This document shows positions 35,501 through 50,500 of a stretch of DNA of 64,000 nucleotides, one piece after another. The translations under genes were made by a program, and so were the position numbers. The stretch covers positions 61,109,561 through 61,173,560 of the forward strand of contig NC_088775.1 of assembly GCF_954871325.1 (NCBI RefSeq). Reading direction: 5' to 3'. The notes below the pieces were generated by a model, which did no database searches, was not told the origin of the DNA, and was given only the letters and a program-made list of their open reading frames with translations. Origin of the DNA: Gordionus sp. m RMFG-2023. Its lineage: Eukaryota; Nematomorpha; Gordioida; Chordodea; Parachordodidae. Numbering within the stretch: position 1 is the first letter of the stretch; every line of letters begins with the position of its first letter.

Positions 35501-38500
35501 ATATGATAGATAAATTATTTTTTCAATTTAATATTTAAAATTTAATAAAAGTAAAACCTTTTTTAGAAAATTTTGGCACAAATTAATTATCCTCATTATT
35601 TTTAATCTAAGCATAATAAATTAAAATAAATATTTTATCAAGTTTAAGGTTTGTTCTATCTTATATCTAAATATTAAACCAAAATATTAAATACAAAAGG
35701 AGATATAACATTTTAAATTGGGGTCTATTAAATCCCACCAGAGTACTAACGTCATTTTTTTCACCGGAGTATTGAAGGGTTAAGGTTTAATTCAAAATTC
35801 CACAGTAATATTGTCTGAAATTAATAGTGTTGTTCCTCTTTACTTACTAGAATACATTTCCGATCAAATCAGATTTTTCAAATTTAAAAATATCCCTCAG
35901 TAATTAATTTGAAATTGAGAAATATCGAATCCTCATGCATACTATAACTTATGACATATACATACATAATATTATTCTGAAAATTATTTTGAAAATGGTT
36001 GAACATAATCTCACTTTTTGCTAAACCAATAATATATCAGATAATATGTTCTTTTTTTCAGAAAAAGTAAAAAGTTATGATAAATTAGGCAAAAGTCTAA
36101 GTTAGGCAAATGGTCCTAACTGTGTCCAAATTAGGCAGGTATAAAAATATTTATTTATTTCAACGAGCTGACAGATAAATTCGAAAAAATGACAAAATAT
36201 CATCATATTTTATGGTTAATTTCTCCAGAGGATTCCAAATTTTGAAATCGTTTATAAATATTTTTTAATAAACTAAAACAATAACAAATATGATATTTCG
36301 AAAGCTATAAAAGAAATATAATTAGAATATCATTTATATAAATATAATTAAAGGCCAAAATAGACATAATTTTATTATGAATTTATAAATAAAATAATGT
36401 TAACAGAAATATAAAAAAGAATTTTATATTTTGTCAAAAAAATAAAGAAAATGCAAGAACCTTTTAAAAATAAAGCAGTATAAAAAATGTCAAATGGATA
36501 CACAATGATATAAAAGATCTGATATATTAGTATTTGCAGTACTACCCAACTCTGTATAATTGCATCGTATAAAAATAAAATAAAAAATATATAATTTTGA
36601 TAAAACATATTATCAGAGTGAAGCCTAATGCACATATCACGAAAATCCATTAAACTATTTCCTTATCCCATTGGCGTACGCAGCGGGGGGTGGGGGATAT
36701 CTTTTTCAAAAACTTTATTGTTTATATTAATTTATATTTGTTAATATTTATTCGTATCTCATATTAAATATATATTTAATTAGATTTATTATCACATTTA
36801 TCTACTAAATTATTTTATCAATTAATTTCGATTTCAAGTTTTCCGGCGTAATATTTACTTATTATTTTCAAATTTTTAGTGGCGTAATATTTATCTACCA
36901 TTTCCAAATTTCTAGTCAAATAATAATTATTTCTGAAACTTCTTGTCCAACAGGGAAAAAGAAATTGCAACCTTGTCCAACGAGATAGAGTCTCCGCTAT
37001 CAAGCAGTAACAGCTTTTAAGGAGTTAGAATAGCCAATTATTTGCTATTACTGAAATATCACAATGGCCTGAAAGAAATATTTCCTTAGAAGCAAAAAAA
37101 TTATTGGATTCAATGCTTATTCCAAATATTATTTCTCATTAGAATGTATTATTTAATTATACAACTATTTTAAGTATTACTTTTCAAAAATATGACATTG
37201 ACTTGATTAAGAAGATAAGAATAGCGGAGAGCATTTTATCAGAACTCAAGGAAATTAGGGCTAATGTTGATGAAGAATTTCATATTTTATTGTTGAATCA
37301 AAACAGAGCTATACGTGTTTAATATTTGTCTCCCTCGACTTGTAGCAAGGCAAGCTCATCGTTAAAACATTAATATAGGATCAGTAGAAGAGTATATCTT
37401 AAATACAGATACATTTATAACCCAAATAATTGAATTTTTAATTCATCATGCAGCACTTACTAATCTGCAAATATTACTTCCAAAAAAGCCTTCTCAACCT
37501 TTTTCAGATGTTGATAGAAAAAAAAAATTTGTTAGATTATGAAGATGTTAAAGTATCTTATGATGCCTTACTATCTGAATAACTATGTTTATGATTAACT
37601 ATGGTTGATATAGTCCCAAAAAATGATATGGATGCTCTGCATTATTTCAAACACATTTTAGATTAAATTCCCAATGTATTAAAAGGGTTTATAAACTCTT
37701 CCCATTAGTAAACTAATGAGAGAACATTCTTTATCTATTATAAATTGAAGTGCACTTATCGTTATTGGGAGCAAGCTCTCTTTACCATATATCCATCTAG
37801 GGCTATTTCACGTGCCCACCCACTTGTCTCAATGCAGCCTTCTCAACTTACTTTAGCCAGATGAATTATTCTGTTTTACCCAATCATCCATCCTTTTATA
37901 TGATTTACCAAATAAGTTGCTAGTCTGTTCAATTATCCAAGTAAATTTTTGCCTTCAATATTATCCCATGAATCACATATACAGAGATTTAATATGTGAC
38001 TATAACATCCAATATAAAAAACGGAGCCTCTAGTCTAATAAGAGCATGCAACCCAACAAATTCACCCCGCATATTTGCAGCACTATCAAATGATTCTCCT
38101 ATTATATTTCTCATTTGAATTCCATGTTTTAAAAGTATTCACTCAAGATATCAAAAAATCCTTTTCCAGAAGAGTTTGTAACTTTTGTAAGTGCGAAAAG
38201 CCTTTCTGTTATTTTGCCATTATATATGTATTGTAGGTAAATGGTTGCTTGATCATAAACGCTAATGTCTTGAGTAATATCCATTTGCAAACTAAACCGT
38301 TTGTTACCAATCTCCTTTTTTTATTAAATTCCTGATTTGATCAAGAACAACATCAATAAAAAAGTTGTTTTTGACAACAAAGTTATGAGTGAATCTCTTC
38401 TCTTCGATTTTAGAGAGTTTAAGCTTTTCTTTTCTACGTTTTCTCTTTAAAATAGCTTTCTCTATATGATCTTTGAATATTTAATCATTTTTTTATATAA

Positions 38501-41500
38501 TACGAATCATTTTCTGGAAATTTCCAATTCAAATTTTCATTTTTAAAGTGGCTAAGTGTTTAAGTAGCATTTGATCTTATGTAAGGTAAGTTTTATCTGC
38601 CTAAAAAATTTTTATCTCCGATATTTGTTTTATTATGTGGACATTGTTATAAATTTGTCGATTTTTTCCATTTAATATTTTAACACTAATTCAATTATCA
38701 AATGACTTGTTTTTGATGCTCTGAGGTAGGCCTCGACTGCACTAATATGAACTCTTGAATTTCATGTATTTTAATTACTAAATGCATATGTCAAAAATTT
38801 GTTGAGCTTGTTGTGAAAGTATTTTCGCATGCTGCAAATGCCAGGCAGATTGAGCAGTGCTTTATTGCATATTGGTTTTATTATAACACATAAGTTAACA
38901 TTCAATTAATTAACATTAAAAAGAAATATTGGAAAATCAAATGATCAAAAATTTATTTTATTAAAATTATTATACCTGGGTTTTATTTAATTTCAATGAA
39001 TTAAAAACAAGAAACACAATCATAAATATTGGCTATATTACTTCTACAATAAATCAATGTATAAATATTTAATATAATATATAAATCAAAACTTAGCTTT
39101 CGCTCTAATCAAACTCAAACGGAAGCTTTTTCGCTTCATTAGAAAAAAAAACAAAAAAAGCACGTGGTAATGATGTATCAAGCGACCTTATTGATATTCT
39201 ATGCATTAAAATATAGTGAACAACATAATTCTTAAAGAATGTGATATTCAAGTAATATAGATATCATTAAAAATAAATAAATGATAAGAGAAAATAATGT
39301 AAAAATAATAAAAAAAAATTTCTAATCGGCCTCTTTTTTGATATTTTCCTCTGATCGGCCTCAAAAATCGACATTTTCTTGCGGCCTCGTGGGCCAAATG
39401 CTCACTTGGTCTTATGACCAGTCCGCCCCTGTAAATGCAAATATAGCTAACACCCATCCTTTAACCAACCAAAAATATAATTTTTAAAAAACTACTCGAT
39501 GTTCAATATAATGCTAACTTCAAAATCATTTATCAAAATTTCTAATACAAACAAAATAATATATTTAATACCTCACATATGAGTTGAAGAGCCACCAGAC
39601 AGCACAGAAGTTAAAAATAAATTTTTTAATAAATATGTAAATGGATTCGTGATAGTGCTTACAAATTAAACGTTGACTTTTCGAAGAGCATTTTTTTTTA
39701 AATTAAAGAATTTTAAAATTCTTAAACAGAAGCAAATTATTATAAGTTTTTATTCTAAAACCCAAATTGCTGTGTTACATTAAATATTGTTTAACGCAAA
39801 ATGATTCTCCAAGATGGGAGATGCCAATTATTATTTGAAATGCATTATTTAAAGAGAAAAAAACTTAACAAATATATAGTAATTTCGAAGTGCTGCTATT
39901 TGAAAAGAAATTTATATATAAGCGAAAAATAAAATAAATTTAAATATATTTAAAAAATAAAATTAAAAAATGAGTATATTTAATAAACTATTTTTAAAAT
40001 ATTTTGGCCCACAATATTACATTATTTTTATTTAAAATATGAAGCTACAAATAATTAAATTTGAAAATTCCAACAAAAAATTATATATAATTATTATCAA
40101 ATATATTTTTTCTCAAAAATAAAAATATATTTTAATAATTTGTTAAATTTGGTTAACTGCTCTAATGTAAAATTTAAATATATTGTTAAAATTTAAAATT
40201 GCATCTAATGAGAAGGTGATTTATAATAATTATTATCATCTTTTCTTATGTAGAATTTTTAGAAGGTACAAAAAAATAATTAATGATACTTGAGAATTAG
40301 ACATATATTTGAAATTTTAAATATTGTATTTTTTAAAAGACTTCTTAATTTTTAAAAAAGATATTCCTCTTTTTTTGCAAAAAAAAGCACACACACTTTA
40401 CTTAAATAATTGGATATAATTTCATATCTCAAAATGAAATTATAAGATAAAATTTTAATATTTAAACTATCATTGTTGTAAAAAAAATTTCTATTTTACA
40501 TTCTAAAACACATTTATTTATCATAAGGATATCTAACTATACTATTTAATTTATTCAATTGCCCCTACTTAAACAAACATACATTTGAAACACAGAGTAT
40601 GGGTTTATTTTAAACCATATTTTACGGTGTAATTTTTAAAATGATTTTGAAACAGATTAAACACATAGGAGAGATCAGGTTTATAAGTCAGGTGTTTTGC
40701 TCTTTATGATATAATTTTATTTTATTTTTATTTCATAAAATTAAACTAATTGTATTATTGAATAGCTCATTATTAAACTAAAAAATATAAATAAAACAGG
40801 GGTGTTCTACCGTGGTTCTATTTAGAATTAAATAAAAGTCACGCTTTTTACTATCAACTAGACCTGTGCGCCGACGGCAATTTTATTCACACCGAAACAG
40901 CCGCCGTTTGAGTTCATCGGCGCGAGCCGGCTCGCCGCCAATTTTTTTTATGGCGGCGGCGCGGCGTGTATAATTTTTAGAATGCTGTTTAATTATATAT
41001 ATATTAAATTATTATTATTTAAATTTGAATACATTAATAAAATCAACATATGAATTGTATTCTATTGCAATATATAATAGAATAGTGCATGACAAATCCC
41101 CCCTCCCCCCAAAGCCAAAAAATGCAGATGCCGGATATATTTTTCCAAAATATTATTGTTTATATTAATTTATATTTGTTAATATTTATTCGTATAAATA
41201 TATATTTAATTACATTTAATTATTATATTTATCTACTAAGTTATTTTATCAATTAATTTCGATTTCAAGTTTTCCGGCGTAATATTTACTTATTATTTTC
41301 AAATTTTTAGTGGCGTAATATTTATCGATCATTTTCAAATTTCTAGTCAAATAATAATTATTTCTGAAATTTCTTGTCCAACAACAGGGAAAAAGAAATA
41401 GCAACCTTGTCCAACGAGATAGTCTGCCATCAAGCAGTAACAGCTTTTAAGGAGATAGAAGGGACTGCTATTACTGAAATATCACAATGGCCTGAAAGAA

Positions 41501-44500
41501 ATATTTCCTCAGAAGCAAGAAAATTATTGGATTCAATGCTTATTCCAAATATTATTTCTCATTAGAATGTATTATTTAATTATACAACTATTTTAAGTAT
41601 TACTTTTCAAAAATATGACATTGACTTGATTAAGATGAGAATAGCGGAGAGAATTTTATCAGGACTCAAGGAAATTAGGGCTAATGTTGATGAAGAATTT
41701 CATATTTTATTGTTGAATCAAAAGCAGAGTTATACGTGTTTAATATTTGTCTCCCTCGACTTGTAGCAAGGCAAGCTCATCGTTAAAACATTAATTTTTT
41801 AAATAAAATTTTCAGGCCCGGCCCGGATTTTTTTAAAATAAATTATATTTATTTTTGATTTTTATAGCTAATAATAACGATTTCAAATATAGGCTATTTT
41901 AAAAAATACAGCCGGATTTTATGTTTTTTTAAAATAATTCAGGCCCGGCCTAGGTATATTTAAAAAATTAAAATACTGTCCGGCCCAGGGGCTGGGCCTG
42001 TAGGTCTCTGAAAAACTTACCAAGAAGTACAACATCTGAAAGTAGATTGAAAGGTTTGGATCTTTTGAATATTCATAGGCATTTGACGACAAGCAAGGAT
42101 GAGATAATTGAAAAATTAGGTCAATCACAACGAAGATTGGATTTTATATTGTAAATATATAACATACAAAATGCAATTATTCCTAAGAAACATTTTGTGT
42201 AAAGGCTCAAAAAATTCAAATTTCTATTTTGGGTCATTGAAGTGATTCTTTACATATAATTTTTTTATAATTCACATTAATTTAAAATTGAGTATTAGAA
42301 ATAGTTATTAGTCCTAATAAATTTATTGATATTTTTAAAAAACAATAATATTTCTTAAAAATTTTTATTATCCCCCCCCCCTCTCTTTATTCATTTTATT
42401 TTAATATATTTTTAATTAAACTTATAAAATATGAAATAATATAAAGAAAAAAAAGCAATAAGTAATATCATAATAGGAAATGGTCTGAAAATCATTAAAC
42501 TAATGAAAATGTCCTTGCTATCAAATTAGACTATATGTGTTCGTTTTTTTTATATCAAGCCTCAGTTTTTAATCTTACCATAATTCTGAAATGATAAGGA
42601 AAGTTTATATATATAAAAGAGTATATATTTAATGTCCTAAAATCTTCTAAATTAATATCTTCATATTTTTTCAATTTAATGAATAATATTGCCCACAAAT
42701 GATTCGGATAGTTTTTAATAAGAAATGGGCAGTAGTAACAGTATTTATTACTTTGGGTAGTATTTAATTTAAATGCTATATAAATCATCTAATAGGTATT
42801 AGCAAAATAGTAATCAATTTTCAATTTTTTTCTTGACATTTGGGATCTTTAATTTTTTTAAATTAAAATATTGCAAGTGTTCGACTGATTAACTTCAAAT
42901 AGCTAGGCACACTGTAAATTCTGCAGATATATATTATTTTTATTAAATTTAATAATGAATATATATTTTAATAAAATATTAAGAATAATTTAAATAAGAA
43001 AATTAGAATATTTATTTCGTAAGGTGTCATATTTGTTTAAATTTTCAATTTTCAAATGATTTCCTGGGCGAGGTTAGAGGCAAAATTAGATAGGGTTAAG
43101 GTAAGTATAAAAGATCGCTAGATATGGGTTAGGATTAATATAAAATATTACTTAATAAAATTGGTCGTTATTTAATAATTTGTCCAATTCAGCTGATTAT
43201 AATGAACCATTAATAGGGGAGAGCGATTGACGGGGTAATAATGTTAACACGAATAACAAACCCTTGAGAATAAAGACAGTAAAGATGATTTTTAGATTTC
43301 ATTTTTTATCCATATTCATCTTTTGAAAATCTTTCTCGGTTTGACATATTTTGCCAAAAAACCGTTTTTACCCAAAAATTATAAAAATCACCCTCTAGTT
43401 TTTTTTTTGGCTTAAGCAAAATATATTAAGGCTCAGAATTTAAAATTTTACATGTTACTTAAAGCCATGGATATAAATAAAATATATCGAAAGTTTATAG
43501 CTTAACTAGAAGTCACGCAATAACGATTTGTATAATATATATAACCTTGGGGTAAAGTTGGTGTGGGTAAAATGGTTATAATGTTTTGTCTGATTTAAGT
43601 GGTAAAAAGATAATTTTAAATATTAACGTCTACTCCCTTTGTGCAAAAAGAAAAATTAATAAAAAGTTTGTTTTATTTTGAATAAAATTTTATTAATAGT
43701 AGCAAAGGGTCAGAATAATTGAAATGTACATAATTTATACCTGCAGCGCTCGCAGTTTACCTAGGCGTAATGTATCAATATAAATATAAATTGTATTTTG
43801 TTGATTTGGGTTTAAGCTCCAATTTATTGTAATAGATTAAATAGATAAACGATTTTGTAAAAGTATATATGGATAATATATATTTACTTATTGTAAATAT
43901 ATTATATATTTTTATATAAAAATAAATCACTTCATTTCATTTGGCGACGATTATTTTTATTTAAAAAAAAAAGAAACTAAATAAAAAGGTTAAAATTATA
44001 ATAACGAAGACAAGAAGATATTTCTTAAGATAAACGAAGAAATATCAACTTCTACTCAATTCCATATTCCAGGATTCGTCAAAGAAAAAGTTAATATTCA
44101 GGATTACATATATAATATAGAACTCATTTTCAAATTAAAAATATTGTTGATCAAAATAAAAAAAAGATTTGTTATTAGCATACATAGGTACTGATAACTT
44201 TATTAAAATTAATTTTAACTTTACTTGATAGTCTAGAGATTAAGGATATTTTTAGTATTTTCCTATATCGCAATAATTTTTATAATTTAAAAAGAGATGG
44301 AGAAACTATTATCTATTATTCAATCAAATTGAAGAGTATTTGTTCTTTCTGTAATTTTAAATCGCCGGTTGATGAACTCTTAAGAGATATTTTTAACTTA
44401 GGATAAGGTTGCCTGAGCTGTACAAAGAACTTCGGTCAAATTATACCAAAGGAAATATCACTTTTGAAGATACTGTGCCTTTTATTGGAGAAGGAAACCC

Positions 44501-47500
44501 AGGCAGAAGTTAATAAAATAATTAAACATAAGCCTACACAAGGTTCCAAAAGTGCTTACTTTAGGAATAATAATTATAATAACGCTAATAAATTCAATAA
44601 TAATAATTATAATGCTAACAGATTCAACCATAATAATTATACTCCTAATAATTATAAATCAAGTTTTAAACCTATTTCAACCAAAAGAAAGTAATATGAT
44701 TTCGGTGGGGAAGAGGAAACCACATAGCGAAAGAGTTGCAGTTTACTATGGATTTCTATCCATGCTGCGTGTAATGTGATAGAAGAGGGTCGCATAGGCA
44801 AACCATCATTATGGCCTGCTTATAAACTAGTGGGATATAACCATATCAAAATCGAAATATTGGGTAAATGTTTAGTGGAAGTCGAAATAAATTTCAAAAT
44901 TTTTACCTTTGGGTAGTTAAAGATGAGAATTCTCTTATTTTTGGAATGCCTTTTCTTAGAGAATTTTATGTAAAACTTTCGGAAGAAGTTCGGATTAATA
45001 ATATATATATGAATTTTTCCAGTTTAAATACTATTGTTTCAAAATTTCCTAAATTTTAAAAATAAAATTAGAACAAATAAAATTACAGGAAGCTTTCATC
45101 AAGATAAAACCAAACACAGTGCCGATTGCGCTACCGGTGAGAAGAATACCATTTCCGTTGCGTCGAACCGTTGAACTGAGTTAGACAGACTTCTAGACAA
45201 AGGCGTTATCGAGAAGGTGGATCCAACAACAACTCCAATCACTTTGGCTACGCCAACGGTTAATATCTTAAAGAAATCCGGTGCCGTGCGGATATGCGGA
45301 GATTTTTGTTTAAAAATCATCAAATATTTAGCGTTAGATAACAATTTACTATAAACTTTCGTCGACCTGACAAATAGGATCCGGGTGGTAAAATATTTTC
45401 AATGATAGATTTAAGAGATGCAACTTTACAATTCGGAGTTAGTTCAGAATGTAGGGACCTTTTAGTAATTTCGACTCGTGTCGGTTATTACCGATACCAA
45501 AGAATCTCTTTTGAGTTGACTAGGGCTCAGATAATATTTCAACGATTTATGCAAAACCTATTAAAGGGAATTCCTATGGTTAGTGTATTTTTAGACGAAG
45601 TAATTATTGCATGCGAGAATAATTTTGATTATATAGTTCTAGAAGAAGTATTAAGAAGATTTGATAAGGCTGGACTGACAACGTCGACCGATAATTAAAA
45701 TTGGAGAAATGTCAGTTATTTATTTAGGTCATGTTATTGACGAATTCGGAATTCACCCTACAGAAGATAAGATTAATGCCACAAAAAATTATAAATATGT
45801 TCGTTTCTTAGAATTGAATTATCATGAGTCGTTTATAAAAAATTTACATTCTATCCTATCGTGATTTCTTGTGACGCCTCCAAAGATGGTCTAGGAGCTG
45901 TTATTGCACAACGATTTAGTACTGACCAGGAGAAACCAATTGCTACGCATCGAGGTCACTTTCGGCTGCGGAAAAGAGTTACGCCACCATTGATTGGGAG
46001 GCTTCGGCGATCATGTCCGCTATCGAGAAATTTTATCAATATATTTATGGAAGACATTATATTTTGGTTACGGATCATTTCAAATATATCTAAGGTGATA
46101 AAAGAGACAAATAAAATAACAAATAACCGTTTAATACGGTGGGCGACGAAGCTATTAAATTAGGACTATGAGATAATTCATAGACCTGTTATCAACACAA
46201 ATGTGCCGATGCTCTGTCCCGTTTGGGGGTAGGAGAAAAAAATAATGAAGTTACAAAAATATTCGAAGATGAAATTAGAGAAATAATAAAAATTAATTTA
46301 ATAGAAGATTTATCTTTCACTCACAGTAAATTCGTAAGTGAAACGAGCAATGATATCCAACTGAAAGAGATTATTAAATGATTTAAAAATCATTTTTGAT
46401 CGTGATGATGAAGAGTTCGTTAAATGCTGCAAAAGTTGTCAGGAAGGAAGACCGACCGGGAGCCAGAGAAATGCCGTTATACAATGGGAACATTCCTACC
46501 GACCTTGGGAACGAATACACATTGATTTGACAGGGCCGTATCTGTAAAGTATTGGTCGTATACGCTTATACACAATGGGTTTAATTTGCAATTTTAACAC
46601 ATATTAATCTGGCGAGTGTAATAAATAATCTGTCTAATTATATTGCTAGATTTGAGTTACCTCGCTACATTGTCTCAGATAACGGTACTCAGTTTACAGG
46701 ATCTGAATTCAAAACGTTTCTTTTTAAAAACAACATAAAACATTAAGATCGGTCCCTTATAGCCCTAAACGGATGGTTTAGCTGCGTTATATATGTTTCT
46801 ATGCTGGAAGGAGAGGTGGGACTCCGGACCATTTAAATTTAGCAAATGTTTTAATTACTCACAGAAATATTCCAAATGCAGCTACAGGAAAGTCCCCTGC
46901 CAAAATGATGATTGGAGGGCTGCTCAGGACGACGTGATGAATGAAAATTTTCTACGAGGGAAAAACTTAAAACGCATTATGAAAACAAAAATATTATAAA
47001 GATAAGAATGTTGAGCCCCGTGAATTTGAAGAGAAGCAAAAGGTTAGGGTGGAAAACGAAAGGACTGCGGGATGGCATGAAGGGACAGTGGTTCAACGGA
47101 AAACTGCATATTGTATAATGTTGAGTCTGAGGATATTATAAAAAACAAGCATGACGACCAACTGAGGAATGCTCATGTACAAGCTAAGGAAATACTCATA
47201 ACAATGACTGAGGATTTGGAAAATGCAGAACACAATGGAAATACAACCCTTAAAAAAAGTTTCGAAACCCCATTACGTTATCATGATGAATTCAATTTGT
47301 AGTGGGGAGAACTGTAATGTATTAATATAAATTGTATTTTGTTGATTTGGGTTTAAGCTAAGATAAACGATTTTGTAAAAGTATATTTGGATATATATTT
47401 TCTTATGTAAATATATAATATATTTTTATACATAAATAAATCACTTCATTTCACTAAGCATTTTTATCTGCATCAAACCTATACCGGAATTTAAAAAAGA

Positions 47501-50500
47501 ATTAATTTTTTTTATAAAAATATTTAAACCGACTACCTTGGGTAAGTTGGCAAGACCCTTGGGAGATTGCAAATATCAACATATAAACACAAAAGGTTTA
47601 ATTTTTATTATTATAATAATGAACACATATTTTTTACAAATGATAAATATTTTTTTTAAAAAAAATTAATCTTCACAATAGGGGCATACATAAAAAAAAT
47701 CCTTCCACAACTTGAATGTGCCCATTCGTGACATTTGTTACACTTTATCCAGTTTTCGCGTTTTTTTTATTATGGTTATAACTTTTACAGCACATTACCC
47801 AATTTCAATTTCTTATAAATTATTTTATTTTTTTATTTTTAAGATTTTAAGAATTTTTTTCATATGCAATTTATTACTTTTTATTTGCCATTTTACCCTA
47901 TGACGTTTAGCTCCTAGGGTAGTGAGTTAGCTATAGAAACATTTCTAGATGACTTAGAAACTTCGGACTAAATTTAATCTCTAGTCTAGATATTGGACAA
48001 TTTGGCATAGAAATTTCATAAAATATGAAGAAGTAATCTTTCCGCGAGGCAAAAATATTTAAAAGAAAAGTTATTGAAAAAAAACTAAAAAAAAATTTTT
48101 GATGGATATTTTTTAATAAAGAGCTCTCGTTACTAAATGAATGTATACTAGATAGTATGTATAGAAATACATCTTTTGCACAATTTATAAGTTATAGCGT
48201 TTGCCTTTTTACCCCAGCTGCTTGTTTGTCCTCTATAACTTTTTGATTTAAAACTAGATTGATTCTTAATTAAATCTTCTTTTTTTTTTAATGTTTAATA
48301 TTTTATAAATATAGCCCCAAAGAAATCATAGCTTTTGTTTTATAGTGTTGTTAAAATTTAGAAAACTAAATAGTTACTACCAATTTCCTTAAAAATATAA
48401 CTATTTACACTTACTAGATACATTTTTCATGTAAGTATCTATAGTTATATCTTGGAAGCAACTTGTTACATTGCAAGTTACTTTGTTAATTATTTATATA
48501 ACCCATCAATTTTATATAAATATTTAATTATACACAAAATAATTTTGCGAAATGAAATAAAACACTATCTGTTTAAGATGTTTGCACTAAAAAAATCCGC
48601 TATATAACACAAAAAAGGAACTCTTTATTCGTTACTTAAAAACGAAAATATTATATATAAATTTTCCTTTTATTTATCTTTTTTCCCATAGATAATAAAA
48701 ATAAAATTATATAATATTATAAGTACATTTTGTAATAATTTTTTTATTTAAACAACAATTGATTAATATTTAGAATAAATAAACAAGAGTGCTTAGTGCT
48801 CACAACTTTCCTGTGCTAAAAACTGTCGTGGAGCAGAGAATAGGATTGATATTCAATAGTGCTGTAAACGTCACTGTAAAAAAGAAACGCATTAACGTAA
48901 CTCGTTATGTTTGAAAAAAGGAACGCGCTACCGTTACTAGTTTCCTTTTTTAAAAAGGAACGCGCGTTACTGACTATTCAAAAAAGTAACGGGTTACTTA
49001 AAAAATTAAATATTATATACAAAAATATATTTTTTTTCTTTCTAATATAATATAAATAAAACTATACAATGAATATATATATAATAGGATAAGACCTTTT
49101 TATAAAAAAAATTTCATATATATAATTATAATATAAATAAAATTATACAAAAATAATATATTATATATAAGATAATATCTTTTTGTAGCAATTTTTTATT
49201 TATTTATAACAACAATTGATTTTCAAAATTTTGATCACAAGAGCGCTTAGTGCTCAACACAGCTTTGGTCATGCTAAACACAGGTTCAATTGGCGCAGAG
49301 GATGGGAGAGTTGTAATATATTAAATAAAAATTCTAATTCAAGAATTTATTAAAAATATTTAAAGAATTATCTTTATTTTGAAAAAAGCATAATAGATCA
49401 CCTTCACAAGGATTTTCATTAATTTCCTCATCGAAAAAAAAAATGTATCTTTATCAGAAAATATTCTGGTATGTGTGATGGATAAAGGAATTAAGTCTGC
49501 TCTTTTTTTATCAAGATCTTTTCTCAAACTGGAAATAAGTTCTAGCATTCCATTGTTGACCTCTAATTTTATCCGGGGCAAACCAATTTCAATAGCGGGT
49601 AAATTATTGTGGATAATATATAATTTTTATAGATGTGTTTGAATCTATTGAAATAAAAGATAATCAAAATATAAATTATAAGTAATATTTGACCTGTATA
49701 CCTTTTATCTATGCCTTCCAGGATGAATTAATTATCGGTTTACAAAACTTGGAAATAGTTAAAGCAATTTTTTAAGTTATAATATTTATCGTGGGAGTGA
49801 GATATCCCAAATACATTATTTCTTGGCTCTCTAAAATTGAAAGAGCCTTTGCAATCGGTTCCATAACCTATAAAATCATATATATATATACATATCATAT
49901 TTCTTAATTACATACAATATTCATTCAAGAATGACTTGTCGTAATCTGAAAATCTCTGTAATTCAGATTTATCACAAGATTGTTCAAATTTTTGGCAATT
50001 CTCCTTAATAAGACTATCTATTAATTTCATGGAGTTATAAAAGAAGATTTCCATTTTGTTATAACACCGGTTTAATCAGATATCCTCCAATGTTTTTCTT
50101 AAAAATGGCTGCACAGTTTGAAGATTGCCCATGTTTATTCCACAATAGCTTACACTTATAAAATGTAATTTTTGAAATGGTTTTAAAATGGATATCGTTA
50201 CCTGCCTTTTCAACGTCAACACTTGCAATGATAATTAAAGTGTGTGCTAAACAAGAATGATGCTTAGGTAAGTATAAAATACTATCATTAGTATTTTGAT
50301 TTTAAAATAGATCAAATAATGGCAGAGGAACTATCTCATCATTCGATTCCTCTTCTTGTTCATACACTCTAATAAATATATCATATTTACTTTAAAGCTT
50401 TTATATAATTTCTATATGTGGTAAAAATTTCAAAGATTATTTTTGCTAGATAGTCAAATGTATGTTTTTGGTTTAGTCTTTTACAAGCTAAGCAGGCTGA

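Larger units (their letters stand above)
32960..35779 (+). mobile_element. piggyBac transposon with TTAA ends, carrying a LINE
   Basis: The left end is TTAA followed by CCCTTCAATACTCCGGTG. The right end is CACCGGAGTATTGAAGGG followed by TTAA (35780-35783). The 18-bp inverted ends are perfect. The plus strand at 35159-35446 encodes the tail of the transposase. The interior on the left is interrupted by a minus-strand LINE at 33440-34830. Only the C-terminal part of the transposase is recognisable, so the copy is defective. The perfect ends suggest that nearby copies of this family were active not long ago. Confidence 0.88.
43766..47453 (+). mobile_element. Ty3/gypsy LTR retrotransposon, broken fossil
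   Basis: About 3.7 kb, bounded by short direct LTRs (43766-43939 and 47313-47453) and by CTAGG/CTAAG, a near-identical 5-bp target duplication. Parts in order: an Asn-rich gag-like stretch (about 44460-44700), a protease-like region (44850-45060), reverse transcriptase (45090-45700), RNase H (45860-46160), and integrase (46400-47100). A purine-rich tract precedes the right LTR. It is clearly broken, with of the order of ten or more interruptions. LTR divergence suggests an old insertion. It lies in GLUT-A intron 4. Confidence 0.88.

Noticed and set aside
36375-36650. Hydrophobic minus-strand frame that could be a small membrane protein
   Set aside because: No start context, no family signature, and similar frames arise by chance throughout this AT-rich sequence.
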